Source: Candidatus Krumholzibacteriota bacterium
GTDB lineage: Bacteria > Krumholzibacteriota > Krumholzibacteriia > Krumholzibacteriales > WJIX01
DNA: 64,000 nucleotides
Direction of reading: 5' to 3'
Assembly (NCBI GenBank): GCA_034520215.1
Contig: JAXHNR010000001.1
Span: 1,168,560-1,232,559 of the forward strand
How positions within the stretch are numbered: the stretch's first letter is position 1; each line of letters opens with the position of its first letter. The translations under genes were made by a program, and so were the position numbers. Shown here one piece after another: positions 45,289-53,446 of this stretch. The notes below the pieces were generated by a model. That model worked only from the letters and a program-made list of their open reading frames with translations. It did not search any database and was not told where the DNA came from.

Positions 45289-46241
45289 TAAACACCTCTT
45301 TTAATAATATAATTCTTAAACCCGCCTATTTGTCTTCCGCCGTTAAAAATCTTCTCAAACAATGTAATTAAACGGTATTTAAACTTCTCATGCTTATGGA
45401 GTTCTCTAAGAGGGTTTGGTTTACCGCTGTATTGGAGTTTGTCTTTCCAGTCTAATTTGCCGATCATCTTAGTCATCACTTCGGGGTGTGACTCTTCAAA
45501 TACAGCCAGTCTGTTTAGCGGCCCGTAATCAAATTCATCCGGGAAATCCTGATACATTTCAGCTACTTTCTCACTTCCCCTGTGTACGGTATCTAAGGCC
45601 TTCTTCTTGTTTACCATTAAATGAGGGGGGCGCACCCAGCCGTAATGGTAAACATAAGCGTCAACGGCCGCCACTTTTAACTTATAGGTGTTCTCTTTTT
45701 GACGGTAATTCACCCCGTCGAATTCCGGAATACGGCGAAATGATTGAGCGGATATCCACGAATGTATATCTTCCCTATTGCGGATTATTCTGATTTCATT
45801 CTGATACCAGCCGTGACCCGATTGATAATGGTCATAGTCACCCCAGAAATGCCTGTACTTGAAAAGTAACCCTTCAACTTCTTCCATCTCTAGCAGTTCA
45901 AGGCATCTTTCTTTTATGACGGGCAAGGATTTTTCATGAATCACTTCGTCAGCTTGAAGATAAAACAACCAGTCTCCCGAGCAGAATTCCTTGGCAATAT
46001 CTGTTTGATGGGCATTCTCCATTCCGCGTGGATATTTCTCCAAATCCCACACTGTATCAATTATTTTTATCTTAGGATCACCAATTGCCGCGATTCTCTC
46101 GCGTGTATTATCATCATCATCACCCCTGCCCACAGCGATAACAAATTCGTCACAGATAGGGAGAATCGACTTAATAGATTCAACAACCGGGTAATATAAT
46201 TTAATCCCGTTTTTTACAAAAGAAAATCCGCTAATTCTCAT
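45288..46241 (-). CDS. Putative GT-A glycosyltransferase
   Basis: 317 residues. The start resembles family 2 transferases (SGFSFVKNGIKLYYPVVESI, CDEFVIAVGRGDDDDNTRER), with YLQADEVIHEKSLPVIKER as the metal-site region. The rest is less typical and includes DVYHYGWVRPP-like histidine motifs. It opens the minus-strand glycan operon; upstream is a terminator of the porin gene. It is less AT-rich than the next gene. Substrate unknown. Confidence 0.78.
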   Translation of the reverse strand: MRISGFSFVKNGIKLYYPVVESIKSILPICDEFVIAVGRGDDDDNTRERIAAIGDPKIKIIDTVWDLEKYPRGMENAHQTDIAKEFCSGDWLFYLQADEVIHEKSLPVIKERCLELLEMEEVEGLLFKYRHFWGDYDHYQSGHGWYQNEIRIIRNREDIHSWISAQSFRRIPEFDGVNYRQKENTYKLKVAAVDAYVYHYGWVRPPHLMVNKKKALDTVHRGSEKVAEMYQDFPDEFDYGPLNRLAVFEESHPEVMTKMIGKLDWKDKLQYSGKPNPLRELHKHEKFKYRLITLFEKIFNGGRQIGGFKNYIIKRGV

Positions 46242-46326
46242 ATTTTCTCAACTCTTCTAAACCATACGTTTCAAGTCTAAGTTAAATGACAACAAATTCA
46301 ATTCAAAAATAATATTCTCTCCGGAC

Positions 46327-46355
46327 AAAAAAGGGGGTCTCTTATGAGAGCCCCC
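46327..46355 (-). terminator. Intrinsic terminator of the porin gene
   Basis: On the minus strand a GGGGG/CCCCC plus CTC/GAG stem with one bulged base and an ATAA loop is followed by six T. It separates the porin from the glycan operon. Confidence 0.85.
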
Positions 46356-46390
46356 ATCCTTCAAACTGTTTCCCGTCACAGCAGATCTTC

Positions 46391-47659
46391 CTATTTTATT
46401 GCCGCTTTAAGCGCAAACTGCACGCGGAAGCTGTCATATTCATCAGAGACTGTTGTAGTAGTCACTCCTCCGCTGTTTTCTCTTGTGGACCATTTTGTCT
46501 TCAGATAAGAAAATTCTAACATACCCGTAACATTATCCGTTATCCCGTACATCGCGTTCGCGAAGATAAGGGAATTCATGTCGCGGAATGTTTCGCTGGG
46601 GCCTATCGGAACATCAAATTCAGTGTCGTCCGGGTCGTCGAAAGAATAGCCAGTGTTAAACGTCAGTTTAGAAGAGGGCTTCACTGAAAGCATCCCCCAT
46701 CCACCCGTTGTGGGAAGTGGCTCATAGATGCCGTCTGTGTTCTGAAGTACGCCTCCGAAATAAGTCTGAAGCGCTTGCCCGATAAAGTATTCACCCTTCA
46801 GGGTCAGATGTTTGTTAATTTTTAAGGCTAAATCACCGTTAAAGGACCAGGAATCGATACTTTCTTCTGTTACATTGTTCGGTGTAATTGTCTCATCTGT
46901 TCTGTTATATTTCTCCTGTCCGTAATGACCTGATACTCCGAGTGAGAGCTTTCCTTCTTCAGAAAATCCCGAGGCTATTCCAAGTCTTCCCTGGAGGGCG
47001 GGTATCGCGGCGTCGGCGCCGTTGTCAACACCGTCTCCGGTGTTTACATTTATAGTATCATTGTAACCAACGCTGAAATCTCCGCCCATATTCCTGGTAA
47101 CGGCAAGATCGAGCGATAACTCCGCTCTGTCGCTGATATCCGCCCAGGTCGAGAACCTCACCTGAGGCCTTCTGTAACCAATATTCCCTTCACCCCAGGC
47201 CACACTGTAATTTACGGTCTTTGGCACCAGAGGGGAGATGACATCCCAGCTCTGACCCGCGAGAATAGACCATTTCCTACCTGTAATCTTGAAATAGGCG
47301 TGCCGCAGCATCGGGGTTGCTTTATTCTCGGCGCTTGCTCCGCCTCCGTAGAAATCGAACTCCAGGGTAGCCTGCGTCTTTACGCGTTCCTCTTTCCAGA
47401 GAAAATCGAAACCCAACCTGCTCTCCCTTGTACTGAAATAAAGGGCGTTATCAGCTTCTTTATATTCGGGAACGTAGAGATGAAAATTCCCGGGATGCAT
47501 TTGGGCGTTGTCATAGGCAATATCCGACTTGAAATAACCGTGGAAGTTGAATTGATACTTTCCCCATTTCTTCCCGCACTCTCCGCCGCTTATTTCCGGC
47601 GCGATAAATGTCAAAGCGAAAACGGCTATAAGTAAATTGAATAAAATTTTATTCCTCAT
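46391..47659 (-). CDS. Outer-membrane porin-like beta-barrel
   Basis: 422 residues with a signal peptide (MRNKILFNLLIAVFALTFIA). The body alternates aromatic-rich strands: YFKSDIAYDNAQMHPGNFHL, ARESRLGFDF-like early strands, and a final strand VQFALKAAIK. This resembles the DcaP-type trimeric porins and other general OMPs. The ATG at 47659 has GGAG 6 bases upstream; the frame extends to 47710 without use. A promoter and an 18-bp tandem repeat lie in its leader. Substrate is unknown. Confidence 0.8.
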   Translation of the reverse strand: MRNKILFNLLIAVFALTFIAPEISGGECGKKWGKYQFNFHGYFKSDIAYDNAQMHPGNFHLYVPEYKEADNALYFSTRESRLGFDFLWKEERVKTQATLEFDFYGGGASAENKATPMLRHAYFKITGRKWSILAGQSWDVISPLVPKTVNYSVAWGEGNIGYRRPQVRFSTWADISDRAELSLDLAVTRNMGGDFSVGYNDTINVNTGDGVDNGADAAIPALQGRLGIASGFSEEGKLSLGVSGHYGQEKYNRTDETITPNNVTEESIDSWSFNGDLALKINKHLTLKGEYFIGQALQTYFGGVLQNTDGIYEPLPTTGGWGMLSVKPSSKLTFNTGYSFDDPDDTEFDVPIGPSETFRDMNSLIFANAMYGITDNVTGMLEFSYLKTKWSTRENSGGVTTTTVSDEYDSFRVQFALKAAIK

Positions 47660-47770
47660 ATACTTCTCCTCTCCCTCTGGCAGCTTTAAAACCGTCACCC
47701 GCGCCTTCAACGCGGGATTGAGGTAGCTGCGTGCAGATAAGTTTTCAGGGTCAAGGCGCGACCCTGAACA

Positions 47771-47806
47771 AACAGATTACTTTCATGTAACAGATTACTT
47801 TCATGT
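47771..47806. repeat. Perfect 18-bp tandem repeat, two copies
   Basis: AACAGATTACTTTCATGT occurs twice without a break. It lies in the predicted 5' leader of the porin transcript, just downstream of the -10 box. Confidence 0.9.
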
Positions 47807-47835
47807 TATGTAGAATATTCACTCCTCACAGTCAA
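47807..47835 (-). promoter_or_regulatory. Candidate promoter of the porin gene
   Basis: TTGACT (47835-47830) and TACATA (47812-47807) are 17 bases apart. The -35 box is good and the -10 box is weak. Confidence 0.4.
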
Positions 47836-47906
47836 CTTTTATTTTATCAAACTCTTCTCGCACGGGCTTACGCCGCCTGCTTCCGCGACGGAGATTCAGT
47901 GCCGTG

Positions 47907-49517
47907 TTAAAACTTCTCGTCATACTTTGTCCAGAGCAGGTCGCCTAGATTCCATGCCTTTTCCACAACGCGTTTTCCCTGCCGGAGTGTGTAGTCCGTC
48001 AAAAACTCCCGTCTTCTTCTCTTATTCTTAATCATAAGAGCTTTTTTCTCGAACTCCTCCTGATCGGCAAATAACTTCTTCTGAACAGGATCCCAGCAGT
48101 TTCGAACGTCATGGCGCATATCTCCCCAGCGCTGTGCGGTGAGGGTTCCAAGGCGGTTAAAAGCCCACCAGGCTGATTTTCTGGTATATCCATCAGGTCT
48201 TCCGGGAGTTTTATACGACTCCGGAAGATCTTCAGCACCGCAATAAACGGGAATATAGACCGAGGTCGCTATATTGTCCATGGCGAGCCAGACGACTCCT
48301 CCAATCTCGTCGGGCAGCCACTCTCTTGTTTGTATAATCGTACCGTACATCGTGTACCACCGCGCGATTGTCCTCTCTCCCAGAAATCTTATATCTCCTT
48401 CGTCCGACACCTGAAACCAGCTTCCGGGAATGTCGTCTATTTCGAGCTGATCATAGGGCAGAAAGGGATTTGCCAGCGGAGAGACTACTTCTTTCCCGTC
48501 TTTGTCTCTTACCGTTATCTTCCGGGTCATATCGTAGGGCGTACCCTCATAATAATCCTGAAAAACAGCTATTATATCCTGAACGGAAACCTTCTCGTCC
48601 GGTTTTACCGAAAAGGGGTAATTCTCCGATGTTGGACTAAGATTCAGTGAAGGAGCAAGCAGGTCGAATACTCTCCACTCTCTTCTTCGTCCGGCGATAG
48701 ATTTTCTGCTATCGGGGGCATACGCGTAACAGAACTCGAAAGTTTCCCCCTCACTCCACCATCCGTTCTCTTCCGCCACACTGTAGATATTATCAGACGC
48801 CATGAAGTGGTCTGGATCATCGAGATCAATTTCCCTTATTCGGCTGGCATTGGCATTTACAGAAACATGATCGTCAGGGACTCTCTGGGCGGCCCACACG
48901 GCTCCGATTTTACCCTTTCCGGGTCCTACTATCTCAAAATGCCATACTTCTCTCTTGTCTGATATAGTCAGACATTCGCCCGCGTCACTCCAGCCGTATT
49001 TACTCGTTAATTCATCCGCTATCCTTATAGCTTCACGGGCGCTTGAAGCTCTCTGGAGCATCAGCATGCACAGCCGCTGACAGTCAATCAGGCACTCATC
49101 GGACTGCAGCTCGCTTCTGCCGCCGAATGTGGATTCACCGATTGCCAGCTGCTTCTCATTTATGCACGGATACGCGGTGTTGAGATAACCGTAGGTCTTT
49201 TCAATCTGAGGGATACTTCCTATTGGAACATGCTTGTATGCCGGCATAGCCAGCGAATCGTCCGACTCTCTCCTGAACATAGTTACCTTTTCATTCCTGC
49301 CGTGTCTCTCTGCCGGCCTTATATCCATCCAGGAACGGGTTTTGTGGCTGTCGTCGGTGTGTGAAGTGATAACAGAGCCGTCCACCGTGGCATTCCTGCC
49401 GGCTGTAATAGAGGTACAGCCCTCCGGCACACCTCCCTCCCAATCACTCTTATCCCGCGAAAATAACACCGCGGGTATCAATAAAAAGATAAAAATAACA
49501 GATATTATCCTTCGCAT
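47907..49517 (-). CDS. Secreted C69-family dipeptidase (PepD-like)
   Basis: 536 residues with a signal peptide (RRIISVIFIFLLIPAVLF). The N-terminal nucleophile region GCTSITAGRNATVDGSVITS carries the catalytic Cys about 34 residues in. The fold signatures AIGESTFGGRSELQSDECLI and EVWHFEIVGPGKGKIGAVWA match the C69/U34 family. Such enzymes split dipeptides; the signal peptide places this one in the periplasm or outside. A C-terminal Lys/Arg-rich stretch (KNKRRRREFLTDYTLRQGKR) is also visible. The ATG has GGAG upstream. Confidence 0.92.
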   Translation of the reverse strand: MRRIISVIFIFLLIPAVLFSRDKSDWEGGVPEGCTSITAGRNATVDGSVITSHTDDSHKTRSWMDIRPAERHGRNEKVTMFRRESDDSLAMPAYKHVPIGSIPQIEKTYGYLNTAYPCINEKQLAIGESTFGGRSELQSDECLIDCQRLCMLMLQRASSAREAIRIADELTSKYGWSDAGECLTISDKREVWHFEIVGPGKGKIGAVWAAQRVPDDHVSVNANASRIREIDLDDPDHFMASDNIYSVAEENGWWSEGETFEFCYAYAPDSRKSIAGRRREWRVFDLLAPSLNLSPTSENYPFSVKPDEKVSVQDIIAVFQDYYEGTPYDMTRKITVRDKDGKEVVSPLANPFLPYDQLEIDDIPGSWFQVSDEGDIRFLGERTIARWYTMYGTIIQTREWLPDEIGGVVWLAMDNIATSVYIPVYCGAEDLPESYKTPGRPDGYTRKSAWWAFNRLGTLTAQRWGDMRHDVRNCWDPVQKKLFADQEEFEKKALMIKNKRRRREFLTDYTLRQGKRVVEKAWNLGDLLWTKYDEKF

Positions 49518-49577
49518 TGCAATCTCCTTTTTAGAACCTGAATTTGATATTCTGATCGATTTATATTCATCCGTAGG

Positions 49578-49607
49578 ATACTAATATTTAATGTAGCACC
49601 CTGTCAA
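49578..49607 (-). promoter_or_regulatory. Sigma-70-type promoter of the C69 dipeptidase gene
   Basis: A perfect TTGACA (49607-49602) and TAGTAT (49583-49578) at 18 bases spacing, about 60 bases upstream of the ATG. The -35 edge is 12 bases from the inserted palindromic element. Confidence 0.65.
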
Positions 49608-49619
49608 AGGATAAAGGGG

Positions 49620-49925
49620 GTGGAGTTTCCCCGAAAATCCGGCAAGTATTGTACTAACATTGCGAGATACAATAAGTTATTAGGGTTGGTAAGTGGAATA
49701 GGGTTTTCATTGCTGATGAGTGCGGATGATTGATATTTTCAAAACCCTCCGGAGGGCGAGCGGGCAAGGATTTCTGACCCGAAGGGGCAGAAAGAGCGAG
49801 CCCGAGGTGGGAGTGGCAATTCCCTCGCCGGGGGAATTGACCACGATTTTGAAAATATCAATCATCCGCATACTGTTACAAATCATCGACTACCTTATAG
49901 GTTATAAAAATTGGGGGAACTCGAA
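49620..49925 (-). mobile_element. Palindromic MITE-like element, copy 3 (306 bp)
   Basis: Inverted relative to copy 1 and highly similar to it along its length. The end near the dipeptidase promoter is GTGGAGTTTCCCC, and the other end is GGGGGAACTCGA. A 9-bp direct repeat ATAAAGGGG flanks it (49611-49619 and 49926-49934). Where it differs from copy 1 the stems often change on both sides: GCGGATGATTG/CAATCATCCGC against GCGGCTGATTG/CAATCAGCCGC, and CAATTCCCC/GGGAATTG against GATTTCCCC/GAGTAAATC. It lies between the dipeptidase promoter and the 3' end of the dehydrogenase gene. Confidence 0.85.
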
Positions 49926-50007
49926 ATAAAGGGGTTGGAACTTCTTGCAATTTCACAGGCAATTTTTATTTTCAGAGGGGCCCAGAGCCCTTCAAACTGA
50001 CGCTGAT

Positions 50008-50937
50008 TCAATAACCTTTTGCAGTATCAACGAAGAGCTCGCTCCTTTTATTTTTGTGAAGTGATTCAAAAACATCTTTAAAACTCACCTCGATGTCATA
50101 GGCGTCAGTAAGAGCCGCCTGATGAGGTGTAATATAAACACTGTCATTCATCCATAACTGCGATGAAGCCGGCAGGGGCTCTGAGCTGAAGACATCTAAC
50201 GTCGCTCTGGATATGTATCCTTTCTCTATTGAATCTAAAATCGTCTTCTCCTCGACCAGCCCGCCTCTTCCGACATTTATAAAATGAAGGTTCTTAAAAT
50301 TCGAGAAGAATCTCGCGCTGAGCATATTCTTGTTCTTACCCGCGGCTGGCAATGTGGATATCAGAATGTCTATCTCCGGAGGTTCGCCAAGGAAATCACC
50401 GGCAGAATATACTTCCTTAAAACAGGAAACTTCTCTGCCGTCCGTATTGACACCCAGAAGCTCAAAATCAAATCTTGAAAGAAGTCTCGCCACTTCTCGA
50501 CCCATATTTCCCGTTCCAAGTACAGCGGTTCTATTCTTTTTCTCAGGAACTTTTTTTTGCCAAACCCTCGATTTCTGCTGCTTATAAAGCTCATATAAGT
50601 TCTGCTCAGCGGCAAGAATATGAGACAGGCAGTACTCAGCCATTTTTCTTCCCATATTTCCCACAGTCCGTGATACTATGATATCTTCATTCAGGTCATC
50701 CCTCTCAAGAAAGGCGTCCGCCCCGGCGCCGAAAGAGTGAATCCATAAAATATGAGAGATATTGAGGTTTCGGGGCAAGGTGAAGGCTGCAAGGGCATTG
50801 TACTCATTTAGTGTTTCCTGATCAACGCTCTCGAAATAATCTATTCTGATATTTTCCTCTTCAGCATATTCTTTTATCCGTTCATGGAAATCCCGCGAGA
50901 GTCTTCCGGAAGTTATTATTCTAAATTTATCTTTCAT
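50008..50937 (-). CDS. D-2-hydroxyacid dehydrogenase family protein
   Basis: 309 residues of the NAD-dependent 2-hydroxyacid dehydrogenase family. The Rossmann motif is AVLGTGNMGREVARLL, followed by INVGRGGLVEEKTILDSIEK and ATLDVFSSEPLPASSQLW with the late YITPHQAALTDAYD that carries the catalytic His. The substrate-domain half is divergent, so the acid reduced is unknown. The ATG has GAGGG upstream. The gene stands alone between the methyltransferase gene and copy 3 of the repeat element. Confidence 0.87.
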   Translation of the reverse strand: MKDKFRIITSGRLSRDFHERIKEYAEEENIRIDYFESVDQETLNEYNALAAFTLPRNLNISHILWIHSFGAGADAFLERDDLNEDIIVSRTVGNMGRKMAEYCLSHILAAEQNLYELYKQQKSRVWQKKVPEKKNRTAVLGTGNMGREVARLLSRFDFELLGVNTDGREVSCFKEVYSAGDFLGEPPEIDILISTLPAAGKNKNMLSARFFSNFKNLHFINVGRGGLVEEKTILDSIEKGYISRATLDVFSSEPLPASSQLWMNDSVYITPHQAALTDAYDIEVSFKDVFESLHKNKRSELFVDTAKGY

Positions 50938-51078
50938 GTTACATCATCCCTCAATAAACACCGCGCTTTTTCCCTCGTGATACTACCACATCAAAAAAAA
51001 AGAGAAAAGAAATCATCTGCTTTGAAAGTACTCCCCCAGCCACAATTTCTCTGTTATCATTTTAAAACACCAGATCTT

Positions 51079-52239
51079 CTAACGAATTTCGTATTTGGCA
51101 AGGTAGCCTCTCAGTCCGCCGCTGTTTATCTCTTTCTCCCAGGATGCCTTGAGGAAAACACTTTTAAAAAGTTTTTTTCTGCCGAGATAGATGTAGGCAA
51201 CCGCACCGCTGCATCGTTCCTTCAGGAAACTGACAAATTCATCGAGCAGAGCTTTTGCGCCCCCGGTATCATTGGAGCGTATCCCGTACGGGGGGTTACA
51301 TATAATAACAGTTTCCTTAAGTGAATCTATCTTTTGAAATGGCCTGCGGGTTATATCAACATTTTCCCCCCCGGGAAGCCGCTTTAGATTATTCCCGGCT
51401 GCCCTGACAGCATCTTCAGACAAATCACTTCCAGCAATCAGTCCCTTCGGAAGCGTTTTAATCTGTTTTTCATAATCCTGTTTAACCTTCTTCCAGAGTT
51501 CTTCATCAAAATCGGGCAACTGCTCAAATCCAAACTTACACCTGAGATAACCTGCCGGAATACGGCAAGCGTACATATATGCTTCGGCCAATAGTGTTCC
51601 GGAGCCGCACATTGGATCATACAGCCGCCGCTGGCCACTCCACCCGCTGAACTTTATTATCGCGGCAGCTACTGTTTCCTGCATGGGCGCGCTGACCGAA
51701 TCGAGCCGATAGCCCCGTCTGTGAAGCGAGCCGCCTGAAGTGTCAACACTGATAGTAGCCTTGTTATTGTGAATATATAGATTCAGCCACAAGTCCGGAT
51801 CTTTAGGATCAACATTGGGTCTTCGGCCGCTTATCTCGCGGAAATAATCGACGACAGCGTCTTTGAGCCGCCGCTCCGCGTATTGCGAGTGGCGTATACG
51901 GCTTTTCGAGACATTAGCCTTGACGGCAAAGGTCTCGTCAAGAGACAGCAGCCTCTTCCATGGCAAAGACTTAGCCGTTTTATAGAGATATTTCTCGCTG
52001 TGGCAGTCGAATGTCAGAATCGGCGCGAGCACTTGTGATGCAAACCTTGAAGTGTAGTTTACACGGTATAGTGTTTCATGATCGGCTGTGAAATATATTC
52101 CACGATAGGTTGTCTTTACATCAGAGGCGCCGAGCTTGCTTATCTCTTCAGCTTCCAGTTTCTCCAATCCATTAGCGATTTGCGCAAAATACCTATTAGT
52201 TTTCTGGTAAGCGAATCTATCTTCTAATGAACGTTTCAC
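51079..52239 (-). CDS. THUMP-domain rRNA guanine N2-methyltransferase (RlmL N-half/YpsC-like)
   Basis: 386 residues. The N-terminal THUMP domain (to about residue 165) binds RNA. The SAM-methyltransferase domain has the motif LYDPMCGSGTLLAEAYMYAC and the catalytic NPPYGIRS. This corresponds to the N-terminal half of RlmL, which makes m2G2445 in 23S rRNA; stand-alone forms such as YpsC are common. It is followed by the dehydrogenase gene on the same strand. Confidence 0.93.
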   Translation of the reverse strand: MKRSLEDRFAYQKTNRYFAQIANGLEKLEAEEISKLGASDVKTTYRGIYFTADHETLYRVNYTSRFASQVLAPILTFDCHSEKYLYKTAKSLPWKRLLSLDETFAVKANVSKSRIRHSQYAERRLKDAVVDYFREISGRRPNVDPKDPDLWLNLYIHNNKATISVDTSGGSLHRRGYRLDSVSAPMQETVAAAIIKFSGWSGQRRLYDPMCGSGTLLAEAYMYACRIPAGYLRCKFGFEQLPDFDEELWKKVKQDYEKQIKTLPKGLIAGSDLSEDAVRAAGNNLKRLPGGENVDITRRPFQKIDSLKETVIICNPPYGIRSNDTGGAKALLDEFVSFLKERCSGAVAYIYLGRKKLFKSVFLKASWEKEINSGGLRGYLAKYEIR

Positions 52240-52301
52240 CTTTTTGGCTCCGATACAGTATACCCCTTTTTTTGAATATCTTAAAGTGAAATAAGTATTT
52301 A

Positions 52302-53318
52302 CTATTCAATAAACTCGTTGCCCACTTTACGCGCGCGCTCCGGCTTATCTAAATTAATATCCAGCGCTAACCCTATTTCAACAAGCAGGTTCCATCCGGC
52401 GGTTAAAAATATGTATGGATTCATATTCCCCCCGTCAGGAACACGTATAGTTGTAAACGGGGTATCTCTATCCGCGATCGCGACGACTGTCAGTCCGACA
52501 CCTTCAACTAAAACTTCCTTAAATTTTTCTATTTCCTCTTCGATTGGATCTATTACAAACACAATATCATTACTGTCCATAACCTCTTCGATACCGTGTA
52601 CCGCGTAGGTACCTTCCAGAAAGTCAGATTTTTTCCGGGTGATTTCATTCGTTTTAAGAGTAAGCTCTTCTGCTACACCGTCATCATAACCCGCGAAATA
52701 AATCGTAGGCGCCTTCGCGGCTTTTTCAACGATATCACTCTTTACCGGCATGGAAAGGGTTTCTCTGATCTTACCTGCTAACTCTTTAAGATCGGCTGAA
52801 TTACTATTACCGGCAATGTGCCATAGTATCGATTCGTAAAAAAGAGCCTGTTCGACTACACTCTTAGTAGCCGCTACAGCCTGCTCCCATCCGCAATTTA
52901 AAACAAAGGTTTCATTACACGCCTCTTCGAGAAGTGTTCCCTCATTGGCAGTAAGAGCAAAACGTAATTCATTGCCCTGATCGGCCAGTTTCTTGGCCAG
53001 TAAAACAACCTCCTTGGTCCGCCCCGAGTTTGAAGCGCAGAAAACCGCGAATTTAGACAGATCGTACTGCGCCGACTGGCGTGAACCGTCTGTTGATATA
53101 GAAAGATCGAGCCCCATTGTCAACCCTTTTCGTATTGCATTTTTTGCGGGATAGATTCTACTTGAACCTTCACCTGTAAGTAGCAGTCTGTCAATATCTT
53201 GTATTTTGCCAGCCACTTCTTTTGTCTGGCCCGGATCAAAATTCTCAACAACGCTTACAGTATCGACCATCTCCCTTGCTAAAGCGTATTTCGAATACTT
53301 CTCTTCTTCTATATTCAT
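52302..53318 (-). CDS. SIS-domain sugar-isomerase-like protein (GlmS/AgaS type)
   Basis: 338 residues with two SIS domains. Domain 1 has LLTGEGSSRIYPAKNAIRKG and VFCASNSGRTKEVVLLAKKL with the Ser-rich sugar-phosphate loop. Domain 2 has IYFAGYDDGVAEELTLKTNE and EGTYAVHGIEEVMDSNDIVF. It lacks the glutaminase domain of GlmS. Proteins of this set act on amino-sugar or keto-sugar phosphates; the substrate is unknown. It lies downstream of the DUF4954 gene on the same strand, a pairing that suggests a shared pathway. Confidence 0.87.
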   Translation of the reverse strand: MNIEEEKYSKYALAREMVDTVSVVENFDPGQTKEVAGKIQDIDRLLLTGEGSSRIYPAKNAIRKGLTMGLDLSISTDGSRQSAQYDLSKFAVFCASNSGRTKEVVLLAKKLADQGNELRFALTANEGTLLEEACNETFVLNCGWEQAVAATKSVVEQALFYESILWHIAGNSNSADLKELAGKIRETLSMPVKSDIVEKAAKAPTIYFAGYDDGVAEELTLKTNEITRKKSDFLEGTYAVHGIEEVMDSNDIVFVIDPIEEEIEKFKEVLVEGVGLTVVAIADRDTPFTTIRVPDGGNMNPYIFLTAGWNLLVEIGLALDINLDKPERARKVGNEFIE

Positions 53319-53446
53319 TCAATGCTCCTTTCTAAAAAAATATTAACTTAACTCCACTCGGGATCTGCCTTTAAATCCCGAAACTGAATCTTAAATTACA
53401 TATATTAAAATATAACAACCGTTACAAAATGCCGTTATATCATCTG

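Noticed and set aside
49720-49929. Open frame inside element copy 3, matched by a related frame in copy 1
   Set aside because: Its similarity between copies follows from the palindromic DNA. Stem pairing, not codon structure, explains the conservation.
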